Below, in pieces: positions 16,649 through 23,507 of a DNA stretch of 64,000 nucleotides. Below the pieces are notes generated by a model that saw only the letters and a list, made by a program, of their open reading frames with translations, was not told where the DNA came from and ran no database searches. Source of the stretch: Reyranella sp. (GTDB lineage: Bacteria; Pseudomonadota; Alphaproteobacteria; Reyranellales; Reyranellaceae); assembly GCF_004297265.1 (NCBI RefSeq), contig NZ_SCUT01000054.1:1-64000 (forward strand). Direction: 5' to 3'. A program made the position numbers and the translations under genes. Positions within the stretch are counted from its first letter, which is position 1; each line of letters begins with the position of its first letter.

Positions 16649-17815
16649 ATGGAAAATCCCTACGCTCCGACGCACCCCGAGATCCGCGACGCGGTTCGCC
16701 AGCTCTGCCTGAAGTTCGACGGCGCCTACTGGCGCGAACTCGACCGCGAGCGCGGCTATCCGACGGCCTTCGTGAAGGCGCTAACCGAGGCCGGCTGGCT
16801 GTCGATCCTGATCCCGGAGGAATATGGCGGCGCGGGCCTCGGCATTTCGGCCGCCAGCGCATTGCTGGAGGAGATCCATAAGGCCGGCTGCAACGCCGCC
16901 GCCTGCCACGCCCAGATGTACATCATGGGCACGGTGCTGCGGCACGGCAGCAAGGAGCAGAAGGAACGCTACCTGCCGAAGATCGCCACCGGCGAGCTGC
17001 GCCTGCAGGCCTTCGGCGTGACCGAGCCGACCAGTGGCACCGATACGCTGAGCCTCCGCACCACGGCGGTGAAGAAGGACAACAGCACCTACGTCGTGAA
17101 CGGTCAGAAAGTATGGACCAGCCGCGCCGAGCATTCCGACCTGATGCTGCTGCTCGCCCGCACGACGCCGCGCGACCAGACCAAGAAGAAGACCGACGGC
17201 CTGTCGGTGTTCCTGGTCGACATGCGCTCGGCGCTGGGCAAGGGCCTCACCATCCGGCCAATCCGCACGATGATGAACCACAACAGCACCGAAGTGTTCT
17301 TCGACAACATGGAAGTGTCGGCCGAGAACCTGATCGGCGAGGAGGGGCAGGGCTTCCGCTACATCCTCTCCGGCATGAACGCAGAGCGCGTGCTGATCGC
17401 CTCGGAGTGCATCGGCGACGGCAAGTGGTTCATCGAGAAGGCCGTGAACTACGCCAAGGAGCGCAAGCTGTTCGGCCGCGCGATCGGCCAGAACCAGGGC
17501 GTCCAGTATCCGATCGCGCGCGCCTATACGCAGATCGAGGCGGCGGACCTGATGGTGCGCAAGGCGGCTTCGATGTACGAGGCGGGCATCAACGCCGGCG
17601 CCGAGGCCAACATGGCCAAGATGCTGGCGTCGGAAGCCTCATGGGCCTGCGCCGAGATGTGCGTGCAGACGCACGGAGGTTTCGGCTTCGCCGAGGAATA
17701 CGACGTCGAGCGCAAGTTCCGCGAAGCCCGTCTCTACACGGTGGCGCCGATCTCGACCAACATGGTCCTGAATTTCGTCGCCGAGCACGTGCTGGGACTG
17801 CCGCGGTCGTATTAG
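16649..17815 (+). CDS. Acyl-CoA dehydrogenase
   Basis: A 388-residue FAD-dependent acyl-CoA dehydrogenase for the first oxidation step of beta-oxidation or branched acyl-CoA breakdown. The N-terminal helical domain contains LSILIPEEYGGAGLG (residues ~50-65). The middle beta domain has FGVTEPTSGTDT and VNGQKVWTS. The C-terminal helical domain has the ERVLIASE helix, RKLFGRAIGQNQGVQ, and THGGFGFAEEYDVERKFREARL near the end. In most family members Glu near residue 365 or 245 is the base. The ATG at 16649 gives the normal start; a longer frame overlaps the DUF4392 gene. It is convergent with the Rieske oxygenase gene across a dispersed repeat. Confidence 0.93.
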   Translation: MENPYAPTHPEIRDAVRQLCLKFDGAYWRELDRERGYPTAFVKALTEAGWLSILIPEEYGGAGLGISAASALLEEIHKAGCNAAACHAQMYIMGTVLRHGSKEQKERYLPKIATGELRLQAFGVTEPTSGTDTLSLRTTAVKKDNSTYVVNGQKVWTSRAEHSDLMLLLARTTPRDQTKKKTDGLSVFLVDMRSALGKGLTIRPIRTMMNHNSTEVFFDNMEVSAENLIGEEGQGFRYILSGMNAERVLIASECIGDGKWFIEKAVNYAKERKLFGRAIGQNQGVQYPIARAYTQIEAADLMVRKAASMYEAGINAGAEANMAKMLASEASWACAEMCVQTHGGFGFAEEYDVERKFREARLYTVAPISTNMVLNFVAEHVLGLPRSY

Positions 17816-17828
17816 CTCCGAACAGCTT

Positions 17829-17914
17829 GTCGTCCTGAGCGAAGCGAAGGACCTATCGGAACGCGCAGCGCACTCCCTGGCGGGCGCGGGATCCTTCGCT
17901 GCGCGCAGGATGAC
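17829..17914. repeat. Dispersed palindromic intergenic repeat, copy 3
   Basis: GTCGTCCTGAGCGAAGCGAA on the left and ATCCTTCGCTGCGCGCAGGA on the right form imperfect complementary arms. This is the same core as the 2.5 and 10.8 kb elements. Again it fills the gap between two convergent genes (acyl-CoA dehydrogenase and Rieske oxygenase). Confidence 0.75.
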
Positions 17915-17919
17915 AGTGA

Positions 17920-19029
17920 CTACGCCCCCACCGCTTCCACGATCATCTTCTGGAAGTGGATGACGAGGTGCTCGCTGTTGGTGAGGAAGCGGCCCGTGTC
18001 GGGAATCCCGGCGAGCAGACCGCGCTGGACTGAATCCGTCAGCGCATCGTCTTCCGCCGCGACCTGCTTGTTGAAGGCGACGAGTGACCTCGCGAAGTCG
18101 TCGCTGACGCCGGGGCCGAAGAACTGCTCGGAGAAGCCCTTCGTCGCGTTGGGCCCGTCCGGAGTCCAGACGTCGATCGACAGGTTCGGGAAACCGGGAT
18201 TGATGTTGATGGTCACGTTCGGCCACAGGAAGTGATACTGCGACTGCGCCAGCGCGCCCGACACGTCGTACAGGTCGGTCTTTGCCTGGCCCGCGAGGGC
18301 TGTCGGTCGCACCGGTCCGGTCTGGCTCAGGAAGTAGCCGTGGGCCTTCAGCGCATAGACGTCCGGGCGAACGTCGATCGCGGCGTTGAAGCCGGGATGG
18401 GCGACGGCGCAGTGATAGCATTCAAGATAGTTCTCGAGCATCGTCTTCCAGTTGGCGTTCGAACGCCATTCCTCGCGGCTGTAATGCACGAGCGTGTCCA
18501 GCACGACGCCGCATTCGGCGATCAGGTCGAGGACCGGTCCGTAACAGGACGCAGCCGTCGGCGCCTCGGGGTCGAGGTTGACGAAGACGAACGGTCCCAG
18601 CGCTTCAGCGCGGATCGGCAGCAGCGGAAAGTCGGCGAGATTGAAGTTCGGCTCCGACTGCGACCGCGGCACGCGCTTCAGGCCGCCGGTCAGGTCATAG
18701 GTCCAGGCGTGGTAGCCGCATTGCAGGCTCTTCGCATTGCCGCGGCCCTTCAGGACCTCGTGCCGCCGATGACGGCACACGTTCACGAGGCCCGCCAGGC
18801 CGCGCTCGTTGCGCACGACCGCGACCGGTACGCCACCGGCATAACCGGTCACGTAGTCGCCAGTCTCCGTCAACTGGGAGAGGGGGCCGACATAGTTCCA
18901 GCTCTTGCGGAAAATCCTGGCGGTCTCGCGTTCGGTGATCCCAGGATCGGTGTACCAGCGCGCCGGAAGCGATTCGCCGCGGTCTAGGGCGGCGAGCAAG
19001 TTGGGAGACGTATCGACAAGCAAGGTCAT
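17920..19029 (-). CDS. Aromatic-ring-hydroxylating dioxygenase-type Rieske oxygenase, alpha subunit
   Basis: A 369-residue Rieske non-heme iron oxygenase. The [2Fe-2S] ligands are C85-R-H87 and C104-x2-H107 (VCRHRRH and CGYHAW). The mononuclear iron site is in ENYLECYHCAVAHPGF, with H206 and H211 as ligands and N200 nearby; the third carboxylate ligand is in the C-terminal third. Such proteins hydroxylate or demethylate aromatic or quaternary-amine substrates with electrons from a separate reductase, which is not present nearby. It is last in a minus-strand run with ExoD (20-base gap), CoA-ester lyase and MaoC. Confidence 0.92.
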   Translation of the reverse strand: MTLLVDTSPNLLAALDRGESLPARWYTDPGITERETARIFRKSWNYVGPLSQLTETGDYVTGYAGGVPVAVVRNERGLAGLVNVCRHRRHEVLKGRGNAKSLQCGYHAWTYDLTGGLKRVPRSQSEPNFNLADFPLLPIRAEALGPFVFVNLDPEAPTAASCYGPVLDLIAECGVVLDTLVHYSREEWRSNANWKTMLENYLECYHCAVAHPGFNAAIDVRPDVYALKAHGYFLSQTGPVRPTALAGQAKTDLYDVSGALAQSQYHFLWPNVTININPGFPNLSIDVWTPDGPNATKGFSEQFFGPGVSDDFARSLVAFNKQVAAEDDALTDSVQRGLLAGIPDTGRFLTNSEHLVIHFQKMIVEAVGA

Positions 19030-19049
19030 GGCGGCAGCTCACGTTGTAG

Positions 19050-19676
19050 CTAGCCGAAGATAATCGCCTTGAGGGTCGAAATTGCGGCCGAGATCGCGGC
19101 ATGGCCGACCATTAGGAGAAACACGGTCCAGCAGAGGGTAACCGCGGTCAGTAGCCATCCCAAAATGGCCATCAAACCGTCATCTTCGATCAGGGCGAAG
19201 CAGAAGAAGAGGATGGCCCAGGCGGGGAAAAAGTTGTCGAAGGGAATCGGCAACGCGAGGATCAGGACATCCAGCGACCAAGCCAGCAGCATCAGCCGGC
19301 GTGGCAGGCCGTTCACCCACCATTCGTAACGCGCGTGGACGGTGTTCTCGAGCCAGCGGATGAAGCGTCGCGCGCGGTCGAGGAAATCCTGCAGCTTGCC
19401 GCGCGGTAGGCCTCGCTTCCCGATCATGAGAGGCAGCGATGGCACCGGCTTTCCGGCGAAGTATTGCGCCAGAAGGTAGAGCATTGGCGCGCCTGTGATC
19501 GTCGACAGCCACGGAATGCCGGTCGGAATGACATTCGCGATGTTCAACGCCAGGACGGCGAAGGCATAGGACCGCCCTTCGAGCTCCTGGAGGAATTCGT
19601 TCAACGTGAGGACGGATCGACGGTCGCCGCCGAACAGCCGATCGAGCGTGTCAAGAAGGCCGAAATTGTCCTTCAT
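19050..19676 (-). CDS. ExoD family exopolysaccharide synthesis protein
   Basis: A 208-residue membrane protein of the ExoD family (Pfam ExoD), named for a rhizobial gene affecting exopolysaccharide and alkali tolerance. Visible are the N-terminal R-S-V-L-T-L-N-E-F-L segment and hydrophobic helices at ~45-75, ~125-145 and ~150-200. The conserved P-T-G-I-P-W-L-S-T and P-x-P-F-D-N-F-F-P-A-W segments lie between helices. Its ATG overlaps the stop of the CoA-ester lyase (ATGA), so it is co-translated with a metabolic gene to which it has no obvious link. The biochemical function is unknown in the family. Confidence 0.88.
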   Translation of the reverse strand: MKDNFGLLDTLDRLFGGDRRSVLTLNEFLQELEGRSYAFAVLALNIANVIPTGIPWLSTITGAPMLYLLAQYFAGKPVPSLPLMIGKRGLPRGKLQDFLDRARRFIRWLENTVHARYEWWVNGLPRRLMLLAWSLDVLILALPIPFDNFFPAWAILFFCFALIEDDGLMAILGWLLTAVTLCWTVFLLMVGHAAISAAISTLKAIIFG

Positions 19677-20536
19677 CCACCCTTCCGCGAGACCAGCCGG
19701 CGCGCCAGCACGAGGTGCGGCTTGTCGAGCATCTTGCCGTCCATCGTGAGAACGCCGGCGCCGGGATTGCCTTCGAAGGTCGCGATGACTCTCGTTGCCC
19801 AGTCGATCTCGGCTGCGGTCGGCGTGAAGACCTCATGGATGATGGCGACCTGGTCGGGATGGATGGCGATCTTGCCGCCGTAGCCCATGCGCCTTGCGTC
19901 GTGCGCTTCGGCGCGCAGGCCCTCGACGTTGCGGATGTCGGGATAGACCGTGTCGTAGGCGGTGACGCCTGCGGCAACCGAGGCCATCAGGTTGACCGTG
20001 CGCGCCAGCTTGAACGTGTCGTCGTAGACGCCGGGCGAGGGACCCTTCGCCAGCGCGCCGAGATCGGCCATCAGATCCTCGCCACCCCAGGAATGCCCGA
20101 TCAGGCGGGCGTGCTTCGCCGGCGCGGCGGTGAGCGCCAGGATCGCCGCCGCGCTCTCGGTGGCGATGGTCAGGATGCGGGTCGCGCCGGCCTCGATTCC
20201 CTCGCGCGCTTCGAGGGCGTCGAGATAGTTCGACATCAGGTCGAGATCCGCCTGGCCGACGCATTTCGGAAAGACGATGCCGTCGGGCTTGCCCTGCATG
20301 ACGGTGGCGAGATCGCCCAGGGTCAGGCCGGTATCGAGCGCGTTGACGCGGACGTAGAGCTTGGGGCCGGCGCGGTCGGCGTGGTTCAGATAGGCGAGAG
20401 CCATGTCGCGCGCGATCCTCTTGCGGTCGGCGGCGACGGAATCCTCGAGGTCGAGGATAAGCCCGTCGGCGCCCGAGGCGGGGCCCTTGGCGAGCTTGCG
20501 CTCGGAATCGGCGGGGACGAACAGGAAGGATCGCAC
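19673..20536 (-). CDS. HpcH/HpaI aldolase-type CoA-ester lyase
   Basis: A 287-residue lyase of the citrate lyase beta / malyl-CoA lyase superfamily, a Mg-dependent TIM barrel cleaving 3-hydroxyacyl-CoA or malyl-CoA-type esters. Family motifs: RSFLFVPADSERK at the start, ILDLEDSVA near residue 40 (metal-side Glu/Asp), YVRVNALDTG near residue 73, PKCVGQADL near 95, and HSWGGEDLMADLGA near residue 160. The GTG at 20536 is chosen because the family starts with R-S-x-L-F-V-P and AGGAG sits nine bases upstream inside the maoC end. A MaoC hydratase directly upstream supports an acyl-CoA pathway, possibly mesaconyl/methylmalyl-CoA-like. Confidence 0.9.
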   Translation of the reverse strand: MRSFLFVPADSERKLAKGPASGADGLILDLEDSVAADRKRIARDMALAYLNHADRAGPKLYVRVNALDTGLTLGDLATVMQGKPDGIVFPKCVGQADLDLMSNYLDALEAREGIEAGATRILTIATESAAAILALTAAPAKHARLIGHSWGGEDLMADLGALAKGPSPGVYDDTFKLARTVNLMASVAAGVTAYDTVYPDIRNVEGLRAEAHDARRMGYGGKIAIHPDQVAIIHEVFTPTAAEIDWATRVIATFEGNPGAGVLTMDGKMLDKPHLVLARRLVSRKGG

Positions 20537-20541
20537 GGTCT

Positions 20542-20997
20542 TCAGCTCCTGGGCTTCTTGCGCATCAGCGCCTGGCGGGTGCACTCGGCCACTGTCTCGC
20601 CGCGCTGGTTGATCGCGGTGTGGACGAATTCGACGATGCCGGCATCGGGACGCGACTTGCTCTCGCGCACACTCGCCACGCGGGTCCGCACACGCAGCGT
20701 GTCGCCGTGAAAGACCGGCTTAGGAAAGCGCACGTCTGTCATCCCGAGATTGGCGATGGTGGTGCCGAGCGTCGTGTCGTTCACGGTGATGCCGATCATC
20801 AGGCCCAGCGTGAACAGGCTGTTCACGATGCGCTGGCCGAACTCTGTCTTGGAGGCGAACTCCTCGTCGAGGTGCAGGGGCTGGACGTTCATGGTGAGCG
20901 AGCTGAACAGGACATTGTCCATCTCGGTCACGGTGCGCGTCCATTCGTGCTCGAACACGCGGCCGACGCTGAAATCCTCGTAATAGAGCCCTGCCAT
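20542..20997 (-). CDS. MaoC family (R)-hydratase
   Basis: A 151-residue hot-dog-fold acyl-CoA hydratase/dehydratase. The YYEDFSVGRVFEHEWTRTVTEMDN start and the hydratase segment with the catalytic-loop Asp/His region (NVQPLHLDEEFA, near residue 40) are present. Next come FGQRIVNSLFTLGLMIG and the HGDTLRVRTRV strand near residue 100. Together with the CoA-ester lyase six bases downstream it forms a likely functional pair: hydration of an enoyl-CoA followed by C-C cleavage. Mesaconyl-CoA hydratase-like activity is one possibility but cannot be separated from other MaoC members here. It is first in a four-gene minus-strand run. Confidence 0.87.
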   Translation of the reverse strand: MAGLYYEDFSVGRVFEHEWTRTVTEMDNVLFSSLTMNVQPLHLDEEFASKTEFGQRIVNSLFTLGLMIGITVNDTTLGTTIANLGMTDVRFPKPVFHGDTLRVRTRVASVRESKSRPDAGIVEFVHTAINQRGETVAECTRQALMRKKPRS

Positions 20998-21104
20998 CTT
21001 TCTCCTCGCGGAAGTCGAGCCTTCCTAGCATGGATGGACGCTGGCCGGCTCGCCATCGTATCAAGGGCGCCACAGGATGAAACACCGGGATGGGGAGTAC
21101 GACG

Positions 21105-22082
21105 ATGCGCGCGATGCTGAGCGAAACACCGGGCGGGCCGGAGAGCCTGAAGCTTGTGGAGATGCCCTCCAAGCCGCTGGGCAAGGGCCAGGTGCGCATC
21201 GCGACCAGGGCCGCGGGCGTCAACTTCCCCGACACGCTGATCATCCAGGACAAATACCAGTTCAAGCCGCCGCGCCCCTTCGCGCCCGGCCACGAGATTG
21301 CGGGCGACATCACCGAGGTCGGCGAGGGCGTCACCGGCTACAAGGTCGGCGACCGCGTGATCGGCATGATCGGCCATGGCGGCTATGCCAGCGAGGCGGT
21401 GGTCGACGAGATCCAGCTCCTGCCGATGCCGAAGAACATGAGCTACGAGGATGGTGCGGCGTTCACCATGACCTACGGCACCTCCTACTACGCGCTGAAG
21501 CAGCGCAGCAGCTACAAGCCGGGCGAGACCCTGCTGGTGACCGGCGCCTCGGGCGGTGTCGGCCTCACCGCCGTCGAGCTGGGCGCCCTGATGGGCCTCA
21601 AGGTCATCGCCGCCGTGGGCTCCGACGAGAAGATGGAGATCTGCCGGAAGTACGGCGCCACGATGTTCGTGAACTACGCCAAGGAGAAGATGCGCGACAA
21701 GGTCAAGGAACTGACCGGCGGTAACGGCGCGGACATCATCTACGACGCGGTCGGCGGCGATGCCTTCGACGAGGCCGTGCGCTGCATCGCCTGGTACGGC
21801 CGCCTGCTGGTCGTGGGCTTCGCCGCGGGCCGTATCCCGTCGCTGCCGGCCAACCTGGCGCTGCTGAAGAGCTGCGACGTGCGCGGCGTGTTCTACGGCG
21901 CCTGGCGCGGCCGCGAGCCGGCCGAGGCGCGCAAGAACTTCGACGAGATGCTGGCCTGGTACGGCGAGGGCAAGCTGAAGCCGCACATCTCCATGCGCTT
22001 CCCGCTGGAGAAGGCGGCCGACGCCATGAACGCGCTGCTGTCGCGCAAGGCGACCGGCAAGGTCATCATCGAGGTCGCCTGA
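21105..22082 (+). CDS. NADPH:quinone oxidoreductase family protein (zinc-free MDR)
   Basis: A 325-residue medium-chain dehydrogenase/reductase of the quinone oxidoreductase branch. The GroES-like N-terminal half contains GVNFPDTLIIQ, FAPGHEIAGDI and GDRVIGM, but lacks the zinc-binding cysteines. The Rossmann half begins at LLVTGASGGVGLTAVELG near residue 142. The ATG at 21105 has GGGGAG seven bases upstream; another ATG five codons earlier is less well placed. It is divergent from maoC and 17 bases ahead of an SDR gene. It reduces quinones or enones with NADPH in known relatives; the true substrate is unknown. Confidence 0.9.
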   Translation: MRAMLSETPGGPESLKLVEMPSKPLGKGQVRIATRAAGVNFPDTLIIQDKYQFKPPRPFAPGHEIAGDITEVGEGVTGYKVGDRVIGMIGHGGYASEAVVDEIQLLPMPKNMSYEDGAAFTMTYGTSYYALKQRSSYKPGETLLVTGASGGVGLTAVELGALMGLKVIAAVGSDEKMEICRKYGATMFVNYAKEKMRDKVKELTGGNGADIIYDAVGGDAFDEAVRCIAWYGRLLVVGFAAGRIPSLPANLALLKSCDVRGVFYGAWRGREPAEARKNFDEMLAWYGEGKLKPHISMRFPLEKAADAMNALLSRKATGKVIIEVA

Positions 22083-22099
22083 GAAAGACGGAGGCCCGC

Positions 22100-22855
22100 A
22101 TGGGCAGACTGGCTGGCAAGATCGCGATCGTGACGGGCGCCGCCTCGGGCATCGGGGCGGCCTCCGCGAAGCTCTTTGCCGAGGAGGGCGCGCAGGTCCT
22201 GGCGGTCGACCGGCCGGAATCGGCGATCGACACCGTCCATGTGGGCAACAGGTCGATCGAGCCCTTCGCGGCCGACATCACCGGCGACGACGCGCCGAAG
22301 AAGATCGTGGCGGCCGCCCTCGACCGGTTCGGGGCGCTCGACATCCTGTTCAACAATGCCGGCGTCAGCGGCCGTGCCTTCGTCGAGGAAATGACCGACG
22401 AAATGTGGGACCGGGTGAACGCGGTGAACGTGCGCGGCATGTTCCGGCTGTGCCGGGAAGCCATCCCGGCGCTGAAGGAGCGGGCGAGGCAGAAGGGCCG
22501 CGCGCGCATCGTCAACACCGCGTCGGTGATGGCCTTCGACACCGACTACGGCCTGGCGGCCTATTGCGCCTCCAAGGCGGGCGTCGGCGGGCTCACGCGC
22601 ACGCTGGCGTTGGAACTCGGCAAGTTCAACATCACCGCCAACTATGTCTGCCCGGGCGCCATCTACAGCGGCATGACCCAGACCAACTTCGACAAGCCGG
22701 AGATCCGCGAGGTCTGGGAGAAGAAGGCGGCGCTGCGCCGGCTCGGCCAGCCCATCGATATCGCCCGCGGCGCGCTGCTGCTGGCCTCCGACGAAGCCGA
22801 CTTCATCACCGGCCACGAGCTGGTGGTCGACGGCGGCCTCACTTTGCGCACCTGA
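22100..22855 (+). CDS. SDR family NAD(P)-dependent oxidoreductase
   Basis: A 251-residue classical short-chain dehydrogenase. TGAASGIGAASAK is the nucleotide loop (residues ~12-24), NNAGVSG is near residue 85, Ser lies in NTASVMAF, and Tyr155/Lys159 are in Y-C-A-S-K. The PG turn is near 186 and the C-terminal DGG is also present. It follows the quinone oxidoreductase with a 17-base gap and a GACGGAGG ribosome-binding site, so the two probably form an operon. It marks the last chromosomal-type gene before the toxin island. Confidence 0.9.
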   Translation: MGRLAGKIAIVTGAASGIGAASAKLFAEEGAQVLAVDRPESAIDTVHVGNRSIEPFAADITGDDAPKKIVAAALDRFGALDILFNNAGVSGRAFVEEMTDEMWDRVNAVNVRGMFRLCREAIPALKERARQKGRARIVNTASVMAFDTDYGLAAYCASKAGVGGLTRTLALELGKFNITANYVCPGAIYSGMTQTNFDKPEIREVWEKKAALRRLGQPIDIARGALLLASDEADFITGHELVVDGGLTLRT

Positions 22856-23442
22856 GACGCAGGCCAGAAGAGTACGAAGCAACGGCATAACTAAGCGAAC
22901 CGAGCGCTATCGCGACCTGCAATGGTAAGCAGACGCACGGCTACGAGGGCCGCGACGCTTTTTTAATAGCCTGCTTCACTGCGCTCGGTATCGCTCAACC
23001 CTCCGCCGCCTCCGTGCGTCAGACAAAGCAGCGATGGAGAATCCCGGACATCAGAGAGTCGGGAATCTCAGCCGCTGATATGAAAGCACATAGCCGATAG
23101 CAGTATCGAGGCCGGTCGGCAGTTCGCCTCGAGATTTGACGCTTGCAAATTCAAAGTCCGGCTCATCAGGAACTCAAGGGCTCGCTTCTCACAGGAGAGA
23201 TGTCTTTGAGAACATTTGATGCCCCGGGCGACGATACTGCCTGTCCCTCCTTGTCGCCGCCCCCGTTGCCGCGTGCCTTGTCGCGGCCATCGAGAACCGA
23301 TCATCCGGAAGGCTGACCTCGCGGCGTAGCTGCAGACCGCCGCATCGACCGGGTCGGGCGCGCCGAAGTCACCAGCACCAACGAGCAGACGATGACCGGG
23401 GCTGTCCGGGCGTCGGAGCCGCTTTCCTCTTCGATGCGGAAC
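22856..23442. other. Non-coding or decayed flank of the toxin island
   Basis: About 590 bp in which I find no credible gene. Short frames exist on both strands but none shows a motif or a ribosome-binding site. Base composition is less GC-rich than the flanking genes, with T-runs and AT-rich patches around 22950-22970 and 23140-23220. It contains two interleaved complementary segments (see the structured-RNA candidate) and, towards 23340-23440, sequence that reads as degenerate protein (R-I-D-R-V-G-R-A-E-V-T-S). It may be remains of an earlier gene of the island. Confidence 0.5.
22894..23020. other. Interleaved inverted repeats (possible pseudoknot-like RNA)
   Basis: Segment a (CCGAGCGC, 22900-22907) is complementary to 22981-22988. 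Segment b (GACGCACGG, 22932-22940) is complementary to 23012-23020. The order is a-b-a'-b', which on RNA is a pseudoknot topology. Arm a extends to about 14 paired bases (22894-22907 with 22981-22995) with one bulge. It could equally be the scar of overlapping duplications. No known RNA family is recognised. Confidence 0.3.
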
Positions 23443-23507
23443 GCGACGGCAGGAACGCCCAGCAAGCCCCGATGGGCCGCTGAACGGAGACCGACATGGC
23501 AAGCATC
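23443..23507 (+). repeat. Header repeat, copy upstream of the toxin gene
   Basis: A ~65-bp sequence running into the toxin start codon (GCGACGGCAGGAACGCCC ... ATGGCAAGCATC). It matches 28861-28925 at roughly 51 of 65 positions by eye. The shared part includes a GGGCCG-x2-GAACGGAGAC ribosome-binding region and the first codons. It indicates that the island grew by duplication of gene starts. Confidence 0.7.

Noticed and set aside
23068..23502. A 144-codon minus-strand gene ahead of the toxin
   Set aside because: No motif, no ribosome-binding site, and it overlaps the toxin header repeat; treated as non-coding or decayed.
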